Shown one piece after another: positions 7,041-13,349 of a stretch of 15,657 nt of DNA (the stretch's first letter is position 1; every line of letters starts with the position of its first letter). Location: positions 1 through 15,657 of the forward strand of contig JAEXEM010000066.1 in the NCBI GenBank assembly GCA_023401045.1. Reading direction: 5' to 3'. Origin of the DNA: Actinomycetes bacterium (GTDB taxonomy: Bacteria; Actinomycetota; Actinomycetes; Actinomycetales; Cellulomonadaceae). The notes under the pieces are model-generated. The model ran no database searches. It saw only the letters and a list, made by a program, of their open reading frames with translations, and was not told where the DNA came from. The position numbers and the translations under genes are program-made.

Positions 7041-8753
7041 GGGCACCCGCGCGACGAGCAGCGAGACGTCGTCCTCCTGGTACCCGTCGACGAACGACAC
7101 CGTCAGCGCGTCGCGCACCTGGGTCGCGCTCGCGTCCGCCGGCGCGGTCGACAGCGCGTGCGCGAGGGCGGCGATGCCCTCACGCAGCCCGCGGTCGCGC
7201 CGCTCGACGAGCCCGTCGGAGTAGAGCACGACGACCGAGCCGCGCACGACGTCGCCGGTCGCCTCCGGTGTCTGCCCCGGCCTCACCGGCGGCAGCCCCA
7301 GCGGGGTCCGCCGCCCGCCCTCGAGCGTCCGCACCTCCCCGGAGGGCAGCCGGACGAGCGCCGGCGGGTGCCCGGCCGCCGACCACGTGAGGTGCGCGCC
7401 GTCGGGGGTGCGCTCCCACCGCATGAGCAGGCACGTCGCGACGTCGGCGACGTCGAGCGCCCGCACGAGGCCGTCGATGCGCTCGAGCGCCGCCCCGGGC
7501 ATGTCGCCGCGCCACACGGTCGCGCGCAGCAGCGAGCGCAGCTGCCCCATCGACGCAGCCGCCCGCAGGTCGTGCCCGACGACGTCGCCGACCGTGAGGC
7601 TCACCGCGCCGTCCGGCAGCACGTAGGCGTCGAACCAGTCGCCGCCGACCTCCGCGCGGCGCCCCGAGGGCAGGTACGCGGCGGCGACGTCGAGGCCGCC
7701 GACGTCCCCGATGACCGGCAGCAGGCTGTGCTGCAGCGTGAGCGCCGCGTCGCGCTCGGCGAGGTAGAGCCGCACGTTCTCGAGCAGCACCCCCGCGCGG
7801 CGGCCGAGGTGAGCGGCGGTGACGACGGTCTCCGGGTCGAAGCCGTCGACGTCGCGGTGCAGCAGGCACAGCACCCCGAGGGCGCGTCCACGCCCGCTGA
7901 GCGGCACGAGCATCGCGCTGCCGAGCCCGAGGTCCTCGAGCAGGGCGAGCTCGGCGGGCGAGGCGCTGCGCCGCAGGTCCTCGACGTCGACCGTCACCGG
8001 GCGCGGCAGCTCGTGCGGGTCGGCGGCCAGGGCCGTCGCGAGCCGGGGCGAGGCCAGCAGCCACGACGTCCCGATCGTCCGCAGCCCCTCGGCGAGGGTC
8101 TGCCGTGCCGGGTCGGCGGCCGCGACGTGCACCCGCTCGAGACGACCGGAGTCCGACGTCATGGCGACGAAGCCCCACGTCGCCAGCCGCGGCACGACCG
8201 TCTCCGCGAGGGCGTCGACCGCGTCGTCGTACTCCAGGCGCCGGGCGAGCTCCTCGCCGACGAGCTCGAGCAGCTCGAGGCGGCCCGTCGTCGTGTGCAT
8301 CGAGGACAGCTCGTCGGTGCGTGCCGCCGCGCCGACCGCCTCCGCCGTCACGTCCACCTGCACGCCGACGCGGTGCGTCACCTCGCCGGACCCGTCCCGC
8401 AGGTGCGTGACCGACAGCTGGTTCCAGAACTGCGTGCCGTCCTTGCGGGCATTGAGCAGGACCTCGCGCACGTCGCGTCCCTCGGCGAGGGCGTCGTGGA
8501 CGCGCCGCACCGCGACGCGGTCGGTCCCGACGCACTGGAGGAACCGGCAGTTGCGCCCGAGCACCTCCTCGGCGGGGTAGCCGGTGAGCCGGGTGAAGGC
8601 GTCGTTGCACCACACGACGGGGTCGTCCGGCAGGCGCGGGTCGCTCACGACCATCGCGAGGGGGCCGGCGGCGAGCACGACCTGGGCCAGCCGCCCGTCG
8701 AGCAGAGGCTCGGCGAACGGGGCGGCACGTGCGTCGTCCGCCGGCGCGCTCAC
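7038..8753 (-). CDS. LOV-GAF-PP2C (SpoIIE/RsbU-type) serine phosphatase, probable blue-light sensor
   Basis: A 571-residue soluble protein. Residues about 25-140 form a PAS domain of the LOV class: NDAFTRLTGYPAEEVLGRNCRFLQ contains the photoactive cysteine (C69) in the GxNCRFLQ motif. The flavin contacts N101 and N111 (NARKDGTQFWNQL) and Q132 (VGVQVDVT) are also present. A GAF domain follows (about 165-325). The PPM/SpoIIE phosphatase domain follows from about 340: LQHSLLP at 340-346, GGDWFDA with D372, VGDVVGHD with D390, YSDG with D513, and EDDVSLL with D561/D562. These acidic residues are the expected Mn/Mg ligands, so the phosphatase looks active. Related RsbU/RsbP-type enzymes dephosphorylate anti-sigma-factor antagonists; no such partner is encoded in the window. 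The GTG start overlaps the stop of the upstream MFS gene (GTGA), implying coupling. Light control is inferred from the motif set. Confidence 0.92.
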   Translation of the reverse strand: MSAPADDARAAPFAEPLLDGRLAQVVLAAGPLAMVVSDPRLPDDPVVWCNDAFTRLTGYPAEEVLGRNCRFLQCVGTDRVAVRRVHDALAEGRDVREVLLNARKDGTQFWNQLSVTHLRDGSGEVTHRVGVQVDVTAEAVGAAARTDELSSMHTTTGRLELLELVGEELARRLEYDDAVDALAETVVPRLATWGFVAMTSDSGRLERVHVAAADPARQTLAEGLRTIGTSWLLASPRLATALAADPHELPRPVTVDVEDLRRSASPAELALLEDLGLGSAMLVPLSGRGRALGVLCLLHRDVDGFDPETVVTAAHLGRRAGVLLENVRLYLAERDAALTLQHSLLPVIGDVGGLDVAAAYLPSGRRAEVGGDWFDAYVLPDGAVSLTVGDVVGHDLRAAASMGQLRSLLRATVWRGDMPGAALERIDGLVRALDVADVATCLLMRWERTPDGAHLTWSAAGHPPALVRLPSGEVRTLEGGRRTPLGLPPVRPGQTPEATGDVVRGSVVVLYSDGLVERRDRGLREGIAALAHALSTAPADASATQVRDALTVSFVDGYQEDDVSLLVARVP

Positions 8754-10063
8754 ACCGGCGTCCCTTCCGGTACGGCTCGCGGCACCGCCGCCGGCGTGCG
8801 CGGACCGGTCGCGAAGACGACCGCGGCCGCCACGTACAGAGCGGTGAGGGCCCCGAAGACCGCCGGTGACCAGCCGTCGTCGGGCAGCGCGACCGCAGCG
8901 AGGGCCGCCGCGCCGACGAATGCCGCGTTGTAGAGGACGTCGTACAGCGAGAACGCCCGCCCGCGGTACGCGTCCGCGGTGTCGCGCTGGACGATCGTGT
9001 CGACCGCGATCTTCGCGCTCTGCGCCGCCAGTCCGAGCGCACCCGCCGCGACGAGCACCGCGACGAGGTCGACCGTGACGACGAGGAGCAGCTGGCTGAC
9101 CGCCGCGAGCAGCAGGCAGACGACGATCCACACTTGCGGCCCGACGCGCGGGCTGAGCACGGGCGTGACGACGACGGCCAGCGCGAACCCGACCGCGCTC
9201 GCGGCCAGCACCGTGCCGAACGTCGCGAGGCCGGCCTGGACGTCCGTCGGGTCCGAGAGCAGGTTGCGCGAGATGAGGATGCTCGCGATGAAGACCGCGC
9301 CGTAGCAGAACCGGTGCAGCGCCATGACGGCGAGCGCGTTCGCCGGGGTGCGCCGGGCGACGAGGTAGCGGGCGCCGTCGACGAGCCCGTGCGCGAGGGA
9401 GGCGAGCTGGGCGCGCAGGCGGGCCCCGTCGGCGCGCTCGTCCGGCCCGAGCTGGTCCGGCCCCAGGCGCGTCGCGAGCGCGGACGCGCACGCCATGACG
9501 GCCGCCGCCACGACGAGCGCGAGGGCGTCCCGCACCCGCCCGGCGGGCGTGACGAGCCCGAGCACGAACGCGAGCGCCATCCCCACCCCGGAGGCCGCCG
9601 CACCGAGCGTCGGCGTGAGGGAGTTGGCGGTGAGCAGCAGCGGACCGTCGACGACCTTCGGCAGCGACGCCGAGAGCGCGGCGAGCAGGAACCGGTTGAC
9701 CGAGAGCGTGACGAGCGCGAGCACGTAGACGACCGGCCCGACGCCGTCCGTCGCGAGGACCGCCGCGATGACGAGCGTGAGCGCGACCCGCACGAGGTTG
9801 CCGTAGAGCAGCACCTGGCGGCGCCGCCACCGGTCGAGCAGGACCCCGGCCCACGGTCCGACGATCGTGAAGGGCAGCAGCAGCACCGCGAACGCGGCCG
9901 CCACGCCCGTCGCCGTCGAGGCGTTCTCGGGCGAGAAGAAGAACAGGGTGGCCAGACCCACCTGGAACATGCCGTCCGACGACTGGCTCACCAGACGCAC
10001 GGCGAACAGCCGGCGGAAGCCGGTGAGGGGCAGCAACGCCCTGAGGTCGGAGATCACCTGCAC
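8750..10063 (-). CDS. MFS permease (efflux-type major facilitator)
   Basis: A 437-residue polytopic membrane protein with alternating hydrophobic helices and an MFS signature between the second and third helices (GPWAGVLLDRWRRRQVLLYGN, the G-x3-D-R/K-x-G-R-type loop). A central hydrophilic loop at about 210-245 separates the two halves. A second loop motif occurs in the C-terminal half (RDTADAYRGRAFSLYD). It resembles actinobacterial exporters of the MFS-1/enterobactin-exporter type, but no substrate can be assigned. The GTG at 10063 is taken as start because a TAGCCT -10 lies exactly six bases upstream; an in-frame GTG two codons later is the alternative. It is the first gene of an operon with the LOV phosphatase (4-base overlap). 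Similar permease genes can occur between pcnA and ino1 in other actinobacteria (recollection, unchecked). Confidence 0.88.
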   Translation of the reverse strand: MQVISDLRALLPLTGFRRLFAVRLVSQSSDGMFQVGLATLFFFSPENASTATGVAAAFAVLLLPFTIVGPWAGVLLDRWRRRQVLLYGNLVRVALTLVIAAVLATDGVGPVVYVLALVTLSVNRFLLAALSASLPKVVDGPLLLTANSLTPTLGAAASGVGMALAFVLGLVTPAGRVRDALALVVAAAVMACASALATRLGPDQLGPDERADGARLRAQLASLAHGLVDGARYLVARRTPANALAVMALHRFCYGAVFIASILISRNLLSDPTDVQAGLATFGTVLAASAVGFALAVVVTPVLSPRVGPQVWIVVCLLLAAVSQLLLVVTVDLVAVLVAAGALGLAAQSAKIAVDTIVQRDTADAYRGRAFSLYDVLYNAAFVGAAALAAVALPDDGWSPAVFGALTALYVAAAVVFATGPRTPAAVPRAVPEGTPV

Positions 10064-10069
10064 GAAGCC

Positions 10070-10075
10070 AGGCTA
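10070..10075 (-). promoter_or_regulatory. Probable -10 element of the leaderless MFS-LOV phosphatase operon
   Basis: TAGCCT on the minus strand matches TANNNT. It is followed by six bases (GGCTTC) and the GTG of the MFS gene. No Shine-Dalgarno is present. The -35 region is weak. Same spacing as at the Nudix and pcnA genes. Confidence 0.48.
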
Positions 10076-10148
10076 CGTGCCGTGCGCCCGGTGGCATCCG
10101 GACGTCCCCTCGAACACCCCACCCGCCCCCCGAAGACCTGCCCGGGTC

Positions 10149-10187
10149 GTGAAGGGTTGTGGCCGATATCCGGCAACAACCCATCAC
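10149..10187. repeat. 39-bp imperfect palindrome, copy A (3' end of the AbiEi-like gene)
   Basis: Begins GTGAAGGGTTGTGGCCGAT and ends CCGGCAACAACCCATCAC. It matches copy B at 11256-11294 at 35 of 39 positions, with differences at positions 13, 18, 19 and 35. Each difference breaks one pair of the 19-bp palindrome, so this copy looks like a decayed version of B. Similarity to B stops within one base outside the 39 bp. Its right end supplies the TGA stop of the minus-strand gene. It could act as a transcription terminator, a protein-binding site or the end of a mobile cassette. Confidence 0.85.
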
Positions 10188-11182
10188 ACCCACGCACAGC
10201 TCGGGCCGCACGGGGTGGGAGCGGACGCCCAGCCGCGGGCACGGAGGGCGGCAGCGACCTGGGCGGCGGTCGCGCACGGGGTGGCGACGACGTGCGGCCA
10301 CCGGTACCGGAGCGTCAGGTCCCCGCGCTCGACGAGCACGGCGTTGTCGCGCCAGACGTCACGGTCGCCACGCGCGCCGGCGTGCCAGAGCACCCCATCC
10401 AGTTCCACGCGCACCCCGAGGCCGGGGAACAGTCGGTCGGTGCGGATCCACCTGCCGGCCACCCGGTCGCGGTGCTGCGCGTCCGACCGTGGCAGGCCGT
10501 GCGCCCGCTCGACGTCGCGGTCGTACCGGAGCTCGAGCGGTGACTCGACCCTGGTCCCGGTGTCGGCGAGCACGGACCGGACGAGCTCGCGGTACCGCTG
10601 GACCCCGCGCCGCTCGAGCTCGAGCACGACACGCCCCGGCTGCACCCCGGCGCGCACCGCGTCGCACAGCACGCCGACGGCCTCGTCCTCGTCGTGCGCA
10701 CGGCCGAGGAGGTCGAGCACCGTGGGGGCCGGGGCCACCGCCCGCAGGCCGCCACCGCTCGCGGGCATGGTCCGGCGCCGGTGCACCACCAGACCGGCGC
10801 CGCGGTGCACCACGCGCCCAGCCGGCACGCTGACGGCGACGGCAGGGCCGGGGTCCGCCACGAACCCGTGGACGAACCCGGCCGAGCGGTGCGACAGTGC
10901 TGCGCCTGCACCGGCGGCGAGCAGCGCCGCCCGGGCGCGCTGCCGCCACGACGGCGCGCCGGACTGCAGCACGACGACACCTCGGTGTGGTCGCTGCCAC
11001 ACACCGTTGCGGACCCGGCGCGCCACAGCCCCTGGACCGAGGCCGCCCGTGCCGAGCTGCGAGGTCGTCGCCACCCCGTCCTGCAGCTCGACGAGTCGCC
11101 GGACGGGTGGGCTGAGCGCGTCGATCCCGGGCAGCCTGCTGACGTCCGGCCGACGGAGCTCCGCCCGTGTCCTCCCGTGCAC
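10184..11182 (-). CDS. AbiEi-like winged-helix protein fused to a DUF559/Vsr-like nuclease domain
   Basis: A 332-residue protein from the GTG at 11182; a TTG at 11224 would give 346 residues, and neither start has a clear Shine-Dalgarno. The N-terminal region resembles AbiEi-type antitoxin/regulators: LVELQDGVATTSQL, then a helix-turn-helix-like AVARRVRNGVWQRPHRGV, then the conserved ALSHRSA at about 95-101. The C-terminal part resembles DUF559/Vsr-like PD-(D/E)XK nucleases: ESPLELRYD (E213, E217), RTDRLFP (D249) and VELDG (E260, D262). These could form the E...D...E-x-D metal site. No AbiEii nucleotidyltransferase toxin lies beside it, so it is an orphan. Near-identical 39-bp palindromes flank it, and the TGA stop lies inside copy A. 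Function is unknown; a role in defence, cassette mobility or repeat binding is inference. Confidence 0.78.
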   Translation of the reverse strand: MHGRTRAELRRPDVSRLPGIDALSPPVRRLVELQDGVATTSQLGTGGLGPGAVARRVRNGVWQRPHRGVVVLQSGAPSWRQRARAALLAAGAGAALSHRSAGFVHGFVADPGPAVAVSVPAGRVVHRGAGLVVHRRRTMPASGGGLRAVAPAPTVLDLLGRAHDEDEAVGVLCDAVRAGVQPGRVVLELERRGVQRYRELVRSVLADTGTRVESPLELRYDRDVERAHGLPRSDAQHRDRVAGRWIRTDRLFPGLGVRVELDGVLWHAGARGDRDVWRDNAVLVERGDLTLRYRWPHVVATPCATAAQVAAALRARGWASAPTPCGPSCAWV

Positions 11183-11255
11183 CCCCCGACATTGCCCGCT
11201 TCGTCGCCCCCGGCGCCGCCGCAACTCTCCCGCCTGTGGACGACGCCCGGAACGC

Positions 11256-11294
11256 GTGAAGGGTTGTTGCCGGAATCCGGCAACAACCCTTCAC
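11256..11294. repeat. 39-bp perfect palindrome, copy B (between ino1 and the AbiEi-like gene)
   Basis: The 19-base arm GTGAAGGGTTGTTGCCGGA (11256-11274), one central A, and its exact reverse complement (11276-11294). One further C-G pair at 11255/11295 extends the arms to 20 bp. The element is about 56% G+C, clearly less GC-rich than its surroundings. It lies 14 bases beyond the ino1 stop, so it could end ino1 transcription, and 73 bases upstream of the AbiEi-like start. No T-tract follows on either strand. Copy A at 10149-10187 is 35/39 identical. Confidence 0.95.
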
Positions 11295-11308
11295 GGCTCA
11301 CTGAGAAC

Positions 11309-12403
11309 TCAGCGCTCGACCTCACCGCGGATGAAGGCCTCGACCTGGGCGCGGCCCTTCGTGTCCTCCATCTGGACCGGCGGGGACTTCATGAAGTAGG
11401 TCGACGCCGAGAGGATCGGGCCGCCGATGCCGCGGTCCTTCGCGATCTTCGCCGCACGCAGCGCGTCGATGATGATGCCCGCCGAGTTCGGGGAGTCCCA
11501 CACCTCGAGCTTGTACTCGAGGTTGAGGGGCACCTCGCCGAACGCGCGGCCCTCGAGGCGCACGTACGCCCACTTGCGGTCGTCGAGCCACGCGACGTAG
11601 TCCGACGGGCCGATGTGGACGTTGCGGTCGTCCTGCTTGCCGGCCAGCGGGCCGTCCTCGAGGTTCGAGGTGACGGCCTGCGTCTTCGAGATCTTCTTCG
11701 ACTCCAGGCGCTCGCGCTCGAGCATGTTCTTGAAGTCCATGTTGCCGCCGACGTTCAGCTGGTACGTGCGGTCGAGGATGACCCCACGGTCCTCGAAGAG
11801 GCGGGCGAGCACGCGGTGCGTGATGGTCGCGCCGACCTGCGACTTGATGTCGTCGCCGACGATCGGCACACCGGCGGCCTCGAACTTCGCGGCCCACTCC
11901 GGGTCGGACGCGATGAAGACCGGCAGCGCGTTGACGAACGCGACGCCCGCGTCGATCGCGCACTGCGCGTAGAACTTCGCGGCGGCCTCGGAGCCGACGG
12001 GCAGGTAGCAGACGAGGACGTCGACCTGCTGGTCCTTGAGCACCTGGACGACGTCGACCGGCTCGGCGTCCGACTCCTCGATCGTCTGCGCGTAGTACTT
12101 GCCGATGCCGTCGAGCGTGTGCCCGCGCTGCACCGTCACGCCCAGCGGCGGGACGTCGGAGATCTTGATGGTGTTGTTCTCGGAGTTGAAGATCGCCTCC
12201 GAGAGGTCGAAGCCGACCTTCTTGGCGTCGACGTCGAACGCGGCGACGAACTCGATGTCGCGCACGTGGTAGTCGCCGAACTGGACGTGCATGAGGCCCG
12301 GGACCTTGCCCGCCGGGTCGGCGTCCCGGTAGTACTGCACGCCCTGGACCAGCGACGCGGCGCAGTTGCCGACGCCGACGATGGCGACGCGGATGGAGGT
12401 CAT
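11309..12403 (-). CDS. ino1: Inositol-1-phosphate synthase (myo-inositol-3-phosphate synthase)
   Basis: A 364-residue NAD-dependent enzyme that cyclises glucose 6-phosphate to inositol phosphate, the first step towards phosphatidylinositol lipids and mycothiol in actinobacteria. The Rossmann motif is [13 protein letters not shown] (6-18). Family motifs include GDDIKSQ (183-189), LNVGGNMDF (216-224), and SPNSAG and KSPP near 304-342. Length matches actinobacterial Ino1 (about 360-370 residues), shorter than eukaryotic enzymes. The ATG at 12403 is supported by the Shine-Dalgarno AAGGAG five bases upstream and by the ATGA overlap with the PadR gene stop. The padR-ino1 pair is also found in mycobacteria (Rv0047c-Rv0046c) and streptomycetes. 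Expression is probably driven from the padR promoter. Copy B of the palindrome lies directly downstream. Confidence 0.96.
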   Translation of the reverse strand: MTSIRVAIVGVGNCAASLVQGVQYYRDADPAGKVPGLMHVQFGDYHVRDIEFVAAFDVDAKKVGFDLSEAIFNSENNTIKISDVPPLGVTVQRGHTLDGIGKYYAQTIEESDAEPVDVVQVLKDQQVDVLVCYLPVGSEAAAKFYAQCAIDAGVAFVNALPVFIASDPEWAAKFEAAGVPIVGDDIKSQVGATITHRVLARLFEDRGVILDRTYQLNVGGNMDFKNMLERERLESKKISKTQAVTSNLEDGPLAGKQDDRNVHIGPSDYVAWLDDRKWAYVRLEGRAFGEVPLNLEYKLEVWDSPNSAGIIIDALRAAKIAKDRGIGGPILSASTYFMKSPPVQMEDTKGRAQVEAFIRGEVER

Positions 12404-13038
12404 CCTCGCTCCTTCTCGATTCGCGCCGTGGTGGTGCCCCCGGCGTCGTCTGCAGCGGCGGCCGGCCGGCCACCGCCCTCGGTGCGAGCGCGACGGACGC
12501 CACGCTCGTTGTCGATGAGGTCGTCCAGCCAGCGGACCTCGCGCTCGACGCGCTCGAGGCCGTGACGCTGGAGCTCGAGCGTGTACTCGTCCATGCGCTC
12601 GCGGGTGCGGGCGAAGGACTGCCGGATCGTCTCGAGGCGCTCGGTGAGCCGCGTGCGGCGGCCCTCGAGGATCCGCAGGCGGGTCTCGGCGTCGGTCTGC
12701 GCGAAGAACGCGAACCGCACGTCGAAGTTCTCGTCCTCCCAGGCCGCGGGGCCGGAGGTCGAGAGCACCTGCTGGAGGTGCTCTTTGCCCTCGGCCGTCA
12801 GCTGGTAGACGATCCGCGCCCGGCGGCTGGCGACCGCCCGGTCCGCCGGGGCGTCCGTGCCGACGATCCAGCCGCGTGCCGCGAGCCCCTTGAGGCACGG
12901 GTACAGCGAGCCGTACGACAGGGCACGGAACGACCCGAAGACGAGGTTGAGGCGCTTGCGCAGCTCGTAGCCGTGCATGGGCGACTCGGCGAGCAGGCCG
13001 AGGATGGCGGGCTCGAGCACGTCGGAACGTCCGCGCAC
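12400..13038 (-). CDS. PadR-family transcriptional regulator
   Basis: A 212-residue DNA-binding protein. The PadR winged-helix domain is clear: [19 protein letters not shown] (MHGYE at 21-25), [22 protein letters not shown], then [16 protein letters not shown]-terminal helical dimerisation region follows (about 105-190, FDVRFAFF...[17 protein letters not shown]), as in PadR/Vinculin-type regulators. A disordered Ala/Gly-rich tail ends the protein. The start is uncertain: GTG 13038 fits the family's N-terminus; ATG 13083 and ATG 13113 are in frame. The last lies five bases after a -10 element and would be near-leaderless (237 residues). Its stop overlaps the ino1 start (ATGA), so it is the leading gene of a padR-ino1 operon and probably controls it together with the operator at 13094-13114. 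The ligand is unknown. Confidence 0.92.
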   Translation of the reverse strand: MRGRSDVLEPAILGLLAESPMHGYELRKRLNLVFGSFRALSYGSLYPCLKGLAARGWIVGTDAPADRAVASRRARIVYQLTAEGKEHLQQVLSTSGPAAWEDENFDVRFAFFAQTDAETRLRILEGRRTRLTERLETIRQSFARTRERMDEYTLELQRHGLERVEREVRWLDDLIDNERGVRRARTEGGGRPAAAADDAGGTTTARIEKERG

Positions 13039-13093
13039 CTGTCCACCCCCTGCTCCTCGCCGGTGGGGAGACCGGCGACTCATGACGACCGGC

Positions 13094-13114
13094 GATGTAT
13101 CACGCCGATACATC
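13094..13114. promoter_or_regulatory. Inverted-repeat operator, probable PadR autoregulatory site
   Basis: Perfect 8-bp arms GATGTATC (13094-13101) and GATACATC (13107-13114) separated by ACGCC. It is AT-rich for this region and contains ATGT/ACAT ends as in known PadR operators. It sits at the predicted transcription start of padR-ino1, just downstream of the -10, where a bound dimer would block transcription. Binding by this PadR is inference. Confidence 0.62.
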
Positions 13115-13118
13115 CCGG

Positions 13119-13148
13119 AGACTATGCCGTCGACGGACCGGCGCACAA
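13119..13148 (-). promoter_or_regulatory. padR-ino1 promoter
   Basis: On the minus strand, TTGTGC (13148-13143) and TAGTCT (13124-13119) are separated by 18 bases, a reasonable -35/-10 pair with TANNNT. The predicted start falls near 13112-13113, at the edge of the inverted-repeat operator and at the in-frame ATG 13113. Confidence 0.5.
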
Positions 13149-13197
13149 CACGGCCGGTCGCAGCGGCGGGAGCACGGTGACGACGCGTGCCGATCAT

Positions 13198-13209
13198 GTG
13201 AAGGGTCGT
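13198..13209 (+). repeat. Partial copy of the 39-bp palindrome arm (possible remnant)
   Basis: GTGAAGGGTCGT matches 11 of the first 12 bases of palindrome copies A and B (GTGAAGGGTTGT). Similarity beyond this is weak and needs gaps, and no opposing arm is seen nearby. It may be a decayed copy or a chance match. Confidence 0.3.
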
Positions 13210-13280
13210 GCAGAACCGGGCGTTCCGACGGGCCTGCGGAGGACAACCGTGGCGGTTCGGCCATACTGAGCCGGGCAGCG

Positions 13281-13305
13281 TCCGCCCGGCCGGCCGCCGG
13301 GCGGA
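13281..13305 (+). promoter_or_regulatory. Strong hairpin in the ponA leader
   Basis: A perfect 10-bp stem, TCCGCCCGGC (13281-13290) and GCCGGGCGGA (13296-13305), with a 5-base loop CGGCC. It ends 44 bases before the ponA start codon. No T-tract follows. It could be an attenuator, an mRNA-stabilising structure or a terminator for upstream noise. Confidence 0.5.
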
Positions 13306-13337
13306 GGGGGACGCGAGCCAGCACCGTCGTCGGCACG

Positions 13338-13342
13338 AGAGG
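13338..13342 (+). promoter_or_regulatory. Shine-Dalgarno that fixes the TTG start of ponA
   Basis: AGAGG (GAGAGG if 13337 is included) lies seven bases before TTG at 13350. It is the only well-placed ribosome-binding site before the Arg-rich N-terminus and membrane anchor of the penicillin-binding protein. Confidence 0.7.
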
Positions 13343-13349
13343 TCACCCC

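Larger units (their letters stand above)
13039..13349. other. Divergent padR / ponA intergenic region
   Basis: About 310 bp without a confident gene. It holds, from left to right, an optional padR N-terminal extension (13039-13113), an 8-bp inverted-repeat operator, the padR promoter, a 12-base fragment resembling the end of the 39-bp palindromes, a strong hairpin in the ponA leader and the ponA Shine-Dalgarno. A CATACT at 13262-13267 is a possible ponA -10 element, with no good -35. The long open frames here are compositional. Confidence 0.6.

Noticed and set aside
11228..11242. CTGTGGACGA-like string considered as a DnaA box
   Set aside because: Single, poor match to TTATCCACA and no cluster; there is no oriC in this window even though the genes are of oriC-region type.
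11256..11294. Palindrome B as nothing more than the ino1 terminator
   Set aside because: Its position fits termination, but a plain terminator does not explain the near-identical second copy, including central bases, on the other side of one gene, nor the lack of a T-tract. Kept as a possible secondary role.
10149..11294. The two 39-bp repeats as a CRISPR array or as IS terminal repeats
   Set aside because: Only two copies about 1.07 kb apart with a gene between, no spacers, and no transposase or target-site duplication visible.
10694..12565. Plus-strand frame crossing the AbiEi-like gene, palindrome B and ino1
   Set aside because: Crosses two good minus-strand genes and has no protein-like domain.
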